A stretch of DNA of 19,653 nucleotides from JBOGIF01 sp050742415 (GTDB taxonomy: Bacteria > Actinomycetota > Acidimicrobiia > Acidimicrobiales > AC-14), in the NCBI GenBank assembly GCA_050742415.1, contig JBOGIF010000228.1:1-19653 (forward strand), given 5' to 3'. Below the pieces are notes generated by a model. The model saw nothing but the letters and a program-made list of their open reading frames with translations. It did not search any database and was not told the origin of the DNA. The translations under genes and the position numbers were made by a program. Every line of letters begins with the position of its first letter. Positions within the stretch are counted from its first letter, which is position 1. Positions 6,917-15,215 of this stretch are shown one piece after another.

Positions 6917-7750
6917 ATGCGACGGTTGCTGGGGTTCGTCCTGGTCTTGGTGATGAGTCTGGCGGCGGCCGCGCCGATCGGGGTCGCCCAGGCGACACCT
7001 GCCTCGGAGCGGTGGGCGCTGCTGATAGGCGTCGACCGCTTCGAGGGCCGCACCCGGCCGAACTACGGCGCCGTTAACGACGTGATGTTGTTCCGGGACG
7101 CTCTAGTGCGGTCCGGCTGGTCCGATGACCACATCAAGGTGCTCGTAGACGGGGGGGCCCGGGCGGCCGACATCCGGGCTGGGATGCGCTGGCTCGTCGA
7201 GCGCACCAACGACCAGTCGCTGTCGGCGGTCCACTACTCGGGCCACGTCAAGCAGGTCGGCAGCACCGTCTCGTTGTGGCCCCACGACAACCGGTTCATT
7301 CCCGACACCGAGGTGGCGTCGACCCTCTCGCAGCTGAGGGGCAAGTCGTGGATCGACATCTCCGGATGCGAGGCGGCCGCCTTCGACAAGGGCCTCTCCG
7401 CTCCCAACCGGCTGTTCACGGCATCGTCGCGAGGCGACGAGAAGTCCTACGAGATGGTGTCGGCCCGTAAGTCGATCTTCTCGATGCTGCTAGTGGAGCA
7501 GGGGATGCTGGAGGGGCGGGCGGACGACAACTCCGACGGCCGGGTATCCGTTCAGGAGGCCTTCCGCTTCGCCGCCGAACGGGCGCCCGAGCTGAGCCGT
7601 GCCGGGCCCAACGGCCCCCAGCATCCGCAGATCGCGGGCGGCGACGGAACGGAGTTCTTCCTCGACCCGCCGCCACCGCCGGCGGCGCCCGTCGACGGGT
7701 GCACCGGGTTCCGGCTGCTCGGGATCTTCTGCGTGCCGAAGCTGTTCTGA
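6917..7750 (+). CDS. Predicted secreted caspase-family (clan CD) peptidase
   Basis: A 277-residue protein from the ATG at 6917. The N-terminus is a classical signal peptide (MRRLL, a hydrophobic core, then a probable cleavage after AQA near residue 25). The mature part begins ERWALLIGVDRF, the typical first strand of caspase/C14-type folds, followed by YGAVNDVMLFRDALVRSGW. The catalytic dyad is present: His110 in VHYSGHVKQ and Cys151 in IDISGCEAAAFD. At about residues 202-213 there is DDNSDGRVSVQE, which fits the 12-residue EF-hand loop (acidic or polar at 1, 3, 5, 9, 12 with Gly at 6), so calcium may be bound. The tail is Pro-rich and ends with a Cys-containing segment. Most bacterial caspase-like proteins of this type have unknown substrates. 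A TTG at 6899 would add six residues before the signal peptide and is less likely. Confidence 0.87.
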   Translation: MRRLLGFVLVLVMSLAAAAPIGVAQATPASERWALLIGVDRFEGRTRPNYGAVNDVMLFRDALVRSGWSDDHIKVLVDGGARAADIRAGMRWLVERTNDQSLSAVHYSGHVKQVGSTVSLWPHDNRFIPDTEVASTLSQLRGKSWIDISGCEAAAFDKGLSAPNRLFTASSRGDEKSYEMVSARKSIFSMLLVEQGMLEGRADDNSDGRVSVQEAFRFAAERAPELSRAGPNGPQHPQIAGGDGTEFFLDPPPPPAAPVDGCTGFRLLGIFCVPKLF

Positions 7751-7763
7751 GGCCAGGCCTCAG
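7747..7763. terminator. Perfect stem-loop between convergent genes, containing both stop codons
   Basis: The sequence is CTGAGGC, loop CAG, GCCTCAG: a perfect 7-bp GC-rich stem. The TGA of the caspase-like gene lies in the left arm and the reverse-strand TGA of the FtsH-like gene lies in the right arm. There is no T-run on either side, so it is either a bidirectional terminator of the type without U-tail common in high-GC actinobacteria, or a transcript-end stabiliser. The structure itself is certain; its role is inferred from position. Confidence 0.55.
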
Positions 7764-9319
7764 GCGTCGCGGCGGGCGGCGGAGGTCGGCAGCTCCTGGG
7801 ACTCGGGGGAGCGGCGGGCCAGCGCCTGTATCTCGGCGGCCGTCAAGGTTTCGCGCTCGGCGAGCGTGCGGGCGATCACACGGAGGTCGGCGGCGTTGTC
7901 GCCCAGGATGGTCCGGGCTGCCTGCTCAGCGCGGGCCAGCAGATCGCGGACCTCTCGCTGGACCCCTTCCTGGTCGTCCTGTTTGGCCCCCTCCTTGTCG
8001 CTGGCCAGCTCGAACCGGCCGGTCATCGCCAGGCGGTGCACCATCCGCTTGGCCAGCGCGGCGGCATGTTCGAGGTCGTCCTCAGCCCGCGTGCTGGGCT
8101 GGCCGAACTCGTTCATCTCGGCGGCCCGGCCGCCCAGCAGCACGATGAGCTGGGCCATCAGCTCCCGCTTGGTCAGGACCTCACGGTCATCCGCGGTGCT
8201 CCATGGGCTCTTTCCGAAAGCGCTGCCGCGGCTGACCACCGACACCCTGGCGGGTGGCTGCACGCCCCGGAGCAGCACGGAGAGCAGAGCATGACCGGAC
8301 TCGTGGACGGCCACCAGCTCCTTCTCGTCGTCGCTTATCAACCGGCCGCTACGTGTTCCGCTGACGAGGCGGGAAGCGGCTTCGTCGACGTCCTCCGGGG
8401 CGACCCGGTCGCGGTGGCGCCGGGCGGCCAGGAGGGAGGCCTCGTTCACGATGTTGGCCAGCTCGGCGGCGGAGAGGCCGGGCGTGCTGCTGGCCACCTC
8501 GCTCCAGTCCACCCGCCGCGAGATGGGGCGGCGGGAGGCGTGGAGGCGCAGGATCTTCTCCCGTCCGTCGCGGTCGGGCCGGTCGATGTGGACCCGACGG
8601 TCGAAGCGGCCGGGCCGCAGCAGGGCGGCGTCGATCAGCTCAGGGCGGTTGGTGGCGGCCATGATCATGACGCCCGAGGTGGAAAGGAACCCGTCTAGCT
8701 CGACGAGGAGCTGGTTGAGGGTGTGGTCGAACTCACGGTCGCCCGACTGGTCGGCGTTGCGGTGGCGGCCGATGGCATCCAGCTCGTCGATGAAGACGAT
8801 GCACGGCGACGTGCGCTTGGCCGTCTCGAACAGCTGGCGGACCCGAGCCGCACCGAGCCCTACGAACTTCTCCACGAAGCTGGTGGCGGACACGAAGTAG
8901 AAGGGCACGCCGGTCTCCCCGGCTACGGCGCGGGCCAGGAGCGTCTTGCCGCACCCCGGAAGGCCGTAGAGAAGCACGCCTCTCGGCATCTCCGCCCCCA
9001 GGGCCTGGAACCGCTGCGGGTCCCGCAGGTACTCGACCACCTCTCGCAGCTCGGCGATCGGCTCCTCGAGACCGGCGACATCCGCGAAGGTGACGACCGG
9101 CTCGCCGGAGGAGGTCGGGTCCTTGCGGTCGATCTTGTTGACCTGGAACGGGGTCTCGGCGCCGCCCGCGGTTGTCGCCGCGGCCCGTGACCGACGGTCA
9201 CCCCGGAACTGGCCGAATCGACCGCCGGGGCGGGTGGCGCGGAGGGCGACGACGACCGAGCCGAGGATGAGGACCCCCGACGCGATCACGCCGGGGCTGG
9301 TCAGGATGGACAACTTCAC
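7760..9319 (-). CDS. Short FtsH-like AAA+ zinc metalloprotease (M41)
   Basis: From the GTG at 9319 the protein has 519 residues, shorter than usual FtsH. It has one membrane helix (about 8-27) then a basic linker, instead of the two helices flanking an external domain found in classical FtsH. The AAA domain has Walker A GLPGCGKT (119-126), pore motif KFVG (about 151-154), Walker B IVFIDELDA (174-182) and the second region of homology AATNRPELIDAALLRPGRFD with its Arg fingers. The M41 domain keeps the zinc site HESGH (339-343) and the third ligand Asp415 in AEDDLEHA, so it should be an active ATP-dependent protease. A GGGGG run about 6 nt upstream supports the GTG; a TTG at 9391 would extend it by 24 residues. 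It follows the MurJ gene in the same direction, suggesting envelope or transporter quality control. Confidence 0.92.
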   Translation of the reverse strand: MKLSILTSPGVIASGVLILGSVVVALRATRPGGRFGQFRGDRRSRAAATTAGGAETPFQVNKIDRKDPTSSGEPVVTFADVAGLEEPIAELREVVEYLRDPQRFQALGAEMPRGVLLYGLPGCGKTLLARAVAGETGVPFYFVSATSFVEKFVGLGAARVRQLFETAKRTSPCIVFIDELDAIGRHRNADQSGDREFDHTLNQLLVELDGFLSTSGVMIMAATNRPELIDAALLRPGRFDRRVHIDRPDRDGREKILRLHASRRPISRRVDWSEVASSTPGLSAAELANIVNEASLLAARRHRDRVAPEDVDEAASRLVSGTRSGRLISDDEKELVAVHESGHALLSVLLRGVQPPARVSVVSRGSAFGKSPWSTADDREVLTKRELMAQLIVLLGGRAAEMNEFGQPSTRAEDDLEHAAALAKRMVHRLAMTGRFELASDKEGAKQDDQEGVQREVRDLLARAEQAARTILGDNAADLRVIARTLAERETLTAAEIQALARRSPESQELPTSAARRDA

Positions 9320-9406
9320 CGGAACCCCCGTCCGCGCAGGAAGAGAAACGAGGCCCCCCAGGATCGCGCACGGCCCTGGGCGGCGCCACAACCAGTTGTC
9401 GGAACG

Positions 9407-11017
9407 TCACTCGCCGTCCTTGAGCGCGACCTTGCGGGGCATCAGGCGGGTCAACGCGCCCAGCTCCTCGACCTTCAACACAAGGGCGAGCCCGACGAAC
9501 ACGGCCAAGCCGGCGAGCCCGCCGCCCACCAGCTGGGCGAGGGGCCGTTCATCGGCGAGATCGCCCACTGCCCGCATCGCCAGCCCGGCCGCCACCGACG
9601 CGGCCGCCACCTTGGCCAGGTCGATCGCGGTGCGCCTGCCTTGCAGGCCCCCGGTGCGGGCGGACAGTGCCGTCCACGCCAAGGCGGCTGCCGCCACGTA
9701 CGACAGGCTGTGGGCCAGGGCGAGGCCCCGTACCCCCATCAACGGGAAGAGGCCGAACGCGGCCACCACCAGCACTGTGTTGGCGGCCAGGTTCACGAGC
9801 ATCGGCGTCCGGGCGTCCTGGAAGGCGAAGAAGCCCCGCAGCATGAGGATGAACGCCGAGAAGGGAAGCAGGCCCAGGCCGAACATCTCCAGGACAGAGG
9901 CCACCAGGGCGCCGCTGGCCCGGCCCATCACGCCGTGCTCGAGCAGGACCGACACCAGGGGTCGGCTGAGCACGAGGTACCCGGCGGTAGCCGGCAGCAT
10001 GAACAGGCTCACCGTTCGCAGCCCGGTTGCCATAGACGACCTCAACCCCTCGATGTCTCCGTCGGCCGCCTGCCCGGACAGCCTCGGGAACAGGGCGGTC
10101 ATGACGGAGACGGCGATCACTCCGTAGGGCAGCTGGAAAAAGGCGAAGGCGATGGAGAACGCCGTAGGGCCTCCCTGGATGCCATTGGCCAGCGCGAACA
10201 CGATGCCGAAGCCCACCTGGTTGGCCACCACGTATCCGGTTGTCCAGCCCGACAGGCGGGCCAACCGGGCGACGGCGGGATGGCGCAGGTTCAGGCGGGG
10301 CCGGAGCCGGCCGGGGAGCCGGCGCAGCGACGGCCAGTAGGCCGCGGCCATGGCTGCCACCCCGCCGGTGGTGCCCAACGCCAGGAGCAGCCGGGCCCCG
10401 CTGCTCTCGGCGATGCCGGCATTGGAAGGCGTCCCAGACACCATCGCCGCGAAGGCCAGGAAGGTGGAGATCACCACCAGGTTGTTGAGGATCGGGGCGA
10501 ACATCGGTACGGCGAAGCGCTGATGGGCGTTGAGCAGCGCCCCGGCGATGGCCGCGGCGCCGTACAGGACGATCTGGGGCGCGAACCAGCGCAGGAAGAA
10601 GGTGGCGACGGCCTGCTGGTCGGCCGCCTCGGGCCCGCTCACGCGCAAGGTGAAGAGGCGGACGATCCACGGCGCCGCCACCGCGGCGACGACGGTCATG
10701 GCCAGGAGGACGCCGAGGGCGAGGGTGGCGACGCACGACACCGCTTCCCAAGCTTCGTCGTGGTCGCGGGTCCTCAGCTCGGAGACGACCACCGGCAGGA
10801 ACACCGAGGTGAGGACGCCGCCCAGGACCAGCTCGTACAGCACGTTCGGCATGGTGTTGGCGATGTTGTAGGAGTCGGCCAGGCGTGACTCGGTCACCCC
10901 CAGAGCGAACGCCATAGCCACCAGGCGTCCCAGGCCGGTCACCCGCGACAGGACCGTCCCGACGGCCATGACGCCGGCGGCGCGCGGCAGGCTCGGTGTG
11001 GCCGGCTCTTCGGTCAC
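9407..11017 (-). CDS. murJ: MurJ/MviN-type lipid II flippase
   Basis: A 536-residue polytopic membrane protein of the MOP superfamily. The N-terminal signature GTVLSRVTGLGRLVAMAFALG and ADSYNIANTMPNVLYELVLGG is characteristic of MurJ/MviN, which flips the peptidoglycan precursor lipid II across the cytoplasmic membrane. Further family features are visible: QIVLYGAAAIAGALLNAHQRF and FFAFQDARTPMLVN. About 14 hydrophobic segments are distributed as expected and the length is that of the core transporter, without the pseudokinase extension found in mycobacterial MviN. The GTG at 11017 overlaps the stop of the ABC exporter gene as GTGA, so it is coupled to it; a longer frame to 11047 is open but unlikely. 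Finding it in a MarR-controlled operon with an exporter is unusual, so it may be a second, specialised flippase rather than the housekeeping copy. Confidence 0.92.
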   Translation of the reverse strand: MTEEPATPSLPRAAGVMAVGTVLSRVTGLGRLVAMAFALGVTESRLADSYNIANTMPNVLYELVLGGVLTSVFLPVVVSELRTRDHDEAWEAVSCVATLALGVLLAMTVVAAVAAPWIVRLFTLRVSGPEAADQQAVATFFLRWFAPQIVLYGAAAIAGALLNAHQRFAVPMFAPILNNLVVISTFLAFAAMVSGTPSNAGIAESSGARLLLALGTTGGVAAMAAAYWPSLRRLPGRLRPRLNLRHPAVARLARLSGWTTGYVVANQVGFGIVFALANGIQGGPTAFSIAFAFFQLPYGVIAVSVMTALFPRLSGQAADGDIEGLRSSMATGLRTVSLFMLPATAGYLVLSRPLVSVLLEHGVMGRASGALVASVLEMFGLGLLPFSAFILMLRGFFAFQDARTPMLVNLAANTVLVVAAFGLFPLMGVRGLALAHSLSYVAAAALAWTALSARTGGLQGRRTAIDLAKVAAASVAAGLAMRAVGDLADERPLAQLVGGGLAGLAVFVGLALVLKVEELGALTRLMPRKVALKDGE

Positions 11018-14000
11018 GAGGCGGCGACCGTGTCGAAGGCCGCCCACAACCGGGCGTAGGCACCGCCCCTCGCGACCAGGTCGTCGTGGGTGCCCTGCTC
11101 GGCGACCCGGCCGTCGGCCATCACCACGATCCGGTCGGCTCGCCGGGCCGTCTGGAGGCGGTGGGCCACCAGCACGGTCGTGCGGCCGGCGACCAGCTGG
11201 GTGAGCGCGCGGTTCACCCGGGCCTCGGTCGCCAGGTCGAGGTTGGCGGTGGCCTCGTCGAGCAGCAGGACTGCGGGGTCGGCGAGGCGGGCCCGGGCGA
11301 GGGCGAGAAGCTGGCGCTCACCCCCCGACAGCGAGCGGCCCCGTTCGGCCAGCACGTGGTCGTAGCCTCCCGTGAGTCCCGCCACGACCTCGTGAGCCCC
11401 CACCGCCCGCGCCGCGGCCTCGACGTCGGCGTCGGTGGCGTCGGGCCGGGCGAAGGCGATCACGTCCCGGACGCTTGCAGCCTGCAGGAACGGCTCCTGT
11501 GGCACGTACCCGAGCTGGCGCCGGTAGGCCGCAAGGCTGACGTCGGTGAGCGGCTGCCCGTCGACGAGGACGCGGCCGGAGGTCGGGTCGCAGAACCGGG
11601 CCAGCAGCTTGACCATCGTGGACTTTCCAGCGCCGGTCTCGCCCACGAGGGCGATCGTCTCGCCGGCCGAGATCGACAGGTCGACGCCCCGGAGAGCCTC
11701 GATGCGGGCGCCCGGGTAGCGAAAGTGGACGTCCTCGAAGCGGATCTCACCCCGCACCCGCCCGGGGTCCCGGGCTCGCGGCGAGTCGGCCACGGCCGGA
11801 GGCACGGCCAGCAGCTCGGCCATCTGTCGGAGGGCCACCCGCGCCTGCTGGTAGGCGTCGACGACCTGGGAGAGCTGCTGGATCGGGGAGAAGAACAGGG
11901 TCAGGTACAGGGAGAAGGCGATCAGCTCACCGGCCGTGAGAGTGCCTGCCGACACCAGCCCGGCGCCGACCCCCAGGACCATGGCGGCGGCGACCACCGA
12001 GAGCAGCTCGACGAACGGGAAGTAGAGCGCGAGAAGGTGCTGGGCCTCGAGACGGGCGTCGAGGAACTCTCCGGCCACGGCCCGGAACTGGCGGCGGTGC
12101 CGGTCCTCTTGGCCGAAGGCCTGGCTCACGCGTACTCCGGCCAGGCCCTCCTGAAGGCTGGTGTTCACGGCGGCCACCCGGACCCGGGCCCGCTGGTAGG
12201 CCCGGTCGGACCGGCGGCGGAACCAAGCGGTGGCACCGACGAGGGGCGGTATGACAGCCAGGGCGACGCCCGCCAAGAGGGGATCCATCATCACGAGGGC
12301 CACGGTCACCCCGGCGCAGACCACGAGGTTGGAGACGGCATTGACCATCCCCTCCTCCAGGAGGCTGGAAAGGGCCTCCATGTCGCCCGTCATGCGGGTC
12401 ATGATCTCGCCCGCGGTCTCCCGCTCGTAGAAGTCGATGCCGAGGCGCTGGAGGTGGGCGAAGACGCGCACCCGCAGGCCGAACAGCACCCGCTCGGCCA
12501 GGCGGCTGGTGACGATGCTCCCGCCCCACGTCACGAGCCAGTCGGCGAGGCTCACCAGCCCGAGGATGCCGGCGGCAGCGATCACCACCGATACCGAGCC
12601 GGCGGCGACGCCGTGGTCGATCCCCCGTCGTACGAGCGCCGGACCGGCCAGCCCGGCACCGGCGTGGACCAGCACGAGCGCCACCGCGGCCATAAGGACG
12701 AGGCGGTGCGGGGCGAGGATGCGGCCGAGCGTGAAGCGCGGGTCGGCGGCGGATGCCGCGGCCACGTCGACGCCGGGGCGCTCCGTGGCGGGGGGCAGGT
12801 GCTCGAGGGCCGCGAGCAGGTCCGGTGTCGGGGCCAGGGCGGCGAGCGTGGAGGCGTGGCCCAGGTGGGCACCGGCTCGCCCCGGCTGCGGCCTGTGCCC
12901 GGCGCCCGAAAGGTCCACCGCGAGCGTGGCGTTGGACCCGGCCGCCGTCGGGGCTCGGCGCCAGGCAGGACCCGGGCCCGGAGTCGTGGGAGTGACGACT
13001 GTGTCGTCGGGCTCGGTGGCACCCGCCGCGTCCTCTACGCCGTCGCCCTCGACCCGGTCGCCCGGGCCGGCGAGCAGTTGGCGGTAGCGAGGGCATCGGC
13101 CCCACAGCTCGGTGTGGGTGCCGGTGTCGAGCACCCGCCCGCCGTCGACCACCGCTATGCGATTGGCCAGCCGCAGGGTCGAGCGGCGGTGGGCGACGAG
13201 CAGGGTCGTGCGGCCCACCAGCAGTCGTCGCAGCGTGGCGTGGATCTCCTCCTCGACGTTGGCGTCGACCGCGGATGTGGCGTCGTCCAACACGAGCAGG
13301 CGGGGGTTGGTGAGCAGCGCCCGGGCGAGGGCCAGACGTTGGCGCTGCCCGCCCGAGAGGGTCACGCCCCGCTCGCCGATCACCGTGGCGTACCCGTTGG
13401 GGAGGTCGGTCACGAAGGCGTGGGCCTCGGCCGCCCGAGCGGCCGCCTCCACCTCTTCGTAGGTGGCCTCGGGGCGCCCGTAGGCGATGTTCGACCTCAC
13501 ACTGTCGGAGAAGAGGAACGGGTCCTCGAACACCACGCCGATCTGGCGCCGCAATGAGTCGAGGGTCACGTCCCGCACGTCGACACCGTCGAGGCGCACC
13601 GAGCCCTCCTGCACGTCGTAGAACCGGGGCAGCAGGAGCGCGACGGTGGACTTCCCCGAGCCGGACCCGCCCACCAGGGCGACCGTCTCGCCGGGCTCGA
13701 TCCGAAGGTCGAATCCCGACAGCACGGGTTCGGTGCGCAGGTAGCCGAAGGACACACCGTCGAGTACCACCTCGCCGGCGAGGGGGGTCAGGGTTGCCGC
13801 ATCCGGGCGTTCGCCGACCACGGGCGCTGAGTCGAGCAGGTCGCCGATGCGCTCCACGCCCGCCCTCGCCTGGCTGGCCATCGCCAGCGTCAGGGCCGCG
13901 AACCTCGTCGGAGAGACCAGCTGGGCCAGGTAGGTCGTGAAGGCCACGAGCGTCCCCAGGCTCAGGCTCCCGCGGGCGGCCAGCATCCCGCCCACTGCGA

Positions 14001-14805
14001 GGATCCCGACCTGCGACAGCGCCGGGACAGCGCCGAGGCCGGCTTCGAACCGTGCCTGTATGCGAGCCGCCCGGACCCGAGACGAATAGAGGGCCTCGGC
14101 GGCGCCGGCCAGCCGGGCGACCTCACGGTCCTCCTGGCCAAAGCCCTTCACGACCCGCACTCCCTCCACCGCCTCGTCCACCACTCCGGCCACCCGGGCG
14201 GCCCGCTGCTGGGCGTCCCACGTGGCCGGGAACAGCGTCGACCGCAGGCGAAGGGCGCCGACGACCACGGCCGGCAGAGCGGCCAGCGTGACCACCGCCA
14301 GCGGAGGGGAGAGGATCACCATGGCGACCGCGGATGCCGCCACCGAGGCGATGTTGCCGAGGGTGAGCGGCATCATCGCCAGCAGACCCTGGACCAGAGC
14401 CACGTCGGAAGTCGCCCGCGACACCAGCTGGCCGGTGGTCATCTCGTCGTGGCGGGCGAAGTCCAGCCGCTGGAGGTGGTCGTAGATGGCGGTGCGCAGG
14501 TCGTGCTGCACGGCGAGGGCCACCTGCCCGCCGTGCCAGCGGCGCAGGTAGGCGGCCACGAACCGGACCAGCCCGCAGGCGACGAGCAGCGCGAGCAGCG
14601 GGACGAGGCGGCCCGGGTGGGGGCCGAGCACCGCCTGGTCGAAGACCGCCCGTATGACGAGGGGCGTGGCCACGGTGGCGACCGTGGCTCCGACGGCCCC
14701 CAGCACGGCCAGCAGGGCGTGGCCTCGGTGGCGGGCGACGTAGGGCCACAGGCGCCGGACCCATCCCGGCGACGAGGAGCTTGCGGACGAGGCTTCGGTG
14801 GTCAA
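11014..14805 (-). CDS. Fused double ABC exporter, asymmetric NBDs (TMD-NBD-TMD-NBD)
   Basis: A 1263-residue protein from the TTG at 14805, in which two half-exporters are joined. Half 1 has a six-helix membrane domain (about 20-325) and NBD1 with Walker A GGSGSGKS (379-386), a Q-loop with Glu427 in place of Gln (VVFEDPF), signature LSGGQ (483-487), Walker B LLVLDD with Asp508 where the catalytic Glu should be, and His539. Half 2 has membrane helices from about 700 to 985 and NBD2 with Walker A GETGAGKS (1055-1062), Q-loop Gln1103, signature LSGGE (1159-1163), Walker B ending in Glu1184, and His1215. Thus NBD1 is degenerate and NBD2 canonical, as in heterodimeric exporters such as TM287/288, and the fused layout recalls mycobacterial Rv0194. 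A low-complexity linker of about 110 residues joins the halves. The start overlaps the MarR stop (TTGA); drug, lipid or peptide export is likely. Confidence 0.93.
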   Translation of the reverse strand: MTTEASSASSSSPGWVRRLWPYVARHRGHALLAVLGAVGATVATVATPLVIRAVFDQAVLGPHPGRLVPLLALLVACGLVRFVAAYLRRWHGGQVALAVQHDLRTAIYDHLQRLDFARHDEMTTGQLVSRATSDVALVQGLLAMMPLTLGNIASVAASAVAMVILSPPLAVVTLAALPAVVVGALRLRSTLFPATWDAQQRAARVAGVVDEAVEGVRVVKGFGQEDREVARLAGAAEALYSSRVRAARIQARFEAGLGAVPALSQVGILAVGGMLAARGSLSLGTLVAFTTYLAQLVSPTRFAALTLAMASQARAGVERIGDLLDSAPVVGERPDAATLTPLAGEVVLDGVSFGYLRTEPVLSGFDLRIEPGETVALVGGSGSGKSTVALLLPRFYDVQEGSVRLDGVDVRDVTLDSLRRQIGVVFEDPFLFSDSVRSNIAYGRPEATYEEVEAAARAAEAHAFVTDLPNGYATVIGERGVTLSGGQRQRLALARALLTNPRLLVLDDATSAVDANVEEEIHATLRRLLVGRTTLLVAHRRSTLRLANRIAVVDGGRVLDTGTHTELWGRCPRYRQLLAGPGDRVEGDGVEDAAGATEPDDTVVTPTTPGPGPAWRRAPTAAGSNATLAVDLSGAGHRPQPGRAGAHLGHASTLAALAPTPDLLAALEHLPPATERPGVDVAAASAADPRFTLGRILAPHRLVLMAAVALVLVHAGAGLAGPALVRRGIDHGVAAGSVSVVIAAAGILGLVSLADWLVTWGGSIVTSRLAERVLFGLRVRVFAHLQRLGIDFYERETAGEIMTRMTGDMEALSSLLEEGMVNAVSNLVVCAGVTVALVMMDPLLAGVALAVIPPLVGATAWFRRRSDRAYQRARVRVAAVNTSLQEGLAGVRVSQAFGQEDRHRRQFRAVAGEFLDARLEAQHLLALYFPFVELLSVVAAAMVLGVGAGLVSAGTLTAGELIAFSLYLTLFFSPIQQLSQVVDAYQQARVALRQMAELLAVPPAVADSPRARDPGRVRGEIRFEDVHFRYPGARIEALRGVDLSISAGETIALVGETGAGKSTMVKLLARFCDPTSGRVLVDGQPLTDVSLAAYRRQLGYVPQEPFLQAASVRDVIAFARPDATDADVEAAARAVGAHEVVAGLTGGYDHVLAERGRSLSGGERQLLALARARLADPAVLLLDEATANLDLATEARVNRALTQLVAGRTTVLVAHRLQTARRADRIVVMADGRVAEQGTHDDLVARGGAYARLWAAFDTVAAS

Positions 14806-15215
14806 GCCGGAGAGCGCAGCGAGGCGTCCAGCGCCTGCTCCAGGTCTCGGAGAGCAGCCAGCGCCGCGGCTGCATCGTCGACTCCGGCCACGACGCCCGC
14901 CAGCCGCTCCGCCATCGCCGACTCGACGCGCACGAGAGCCTCTCGTCCCAGCTCGGTCACCTGCAGGCACACCGCCCGGCGATCGCCGGCCACGTCGGCT
15001 CGGCGCAACAGCCCCCGGTCCACGAGCGTGGCGACGATGGCCGTGATCGTGGGCTTGGCAACGGCCAGCCGCTGCGCCAGCTGCGTGGCCCGCTCTCCTC
15101 CGTCGGCCACCGTCCGCAGCACCCGGTACTGGGCGAGGGTCACGTCATTGCTGCAGCGTTCCAGCAGCCGACCGAGACGGGTGAGCGTCCGAACCGCCCC
15201 GGTCAGGTCCTCCAT
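14802..15215 (-). CDS. MarR-family transcriptional regulator
   Basis: A 137-residue protein with the MarR winged-helix layout: an N-terminal dimerisation helix (about 1-25), then LAQYRVLRTVADGGERATQLAQRLAVAKPTITAIVATLVDRGLL holding the recognition helix (split here: LAQRLAVAK, PTITAIVATLVDRGLL), the wing RADVAGDRRAVCLQVTELG with the conserved Asp-Arg-Arg, and C-terminal dimerisation helices to the end. MarR proteins usually repress their own operon and respond to small lipophilic compounds. The stop overlaps the TTG start of the ABC exporter, so this is the first gene of the exporter-flippase-protease operon. There is no ribosome binding site before the ATG at 15215; the promoter signals below point to a leaderless transcript. 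Confidence 0.92.
   Translation of the reverse strand: MEDLTGAVRTLTRLGRLLERCSNDVTLAQYRVLRTVADGGERATQLAQRLAVAKPTITAIVATLVDRGLLRRADVAGDRRAVCLQVTELGREALVRVESAMAERLAGVVAGVDDAAAALAALRDLEQALDASLRSPA

Noticed and set aside
9641..10888. 415-codon plus-strand frame over murJ
   Set aside because: Composition rich in Gln, Gly, His and Arg without motifs; the opposite strand encodes an unmistakable MurJ.
10996..13557. Very long plus-strand open frame (853 codons) across the ABC exporter
   Set aside because: It is antisense to the clear ABC exporter, has Gly/Arg/His/Pro-rich low-complexity composition typical of high-GC shadow frames, and shows no domain.
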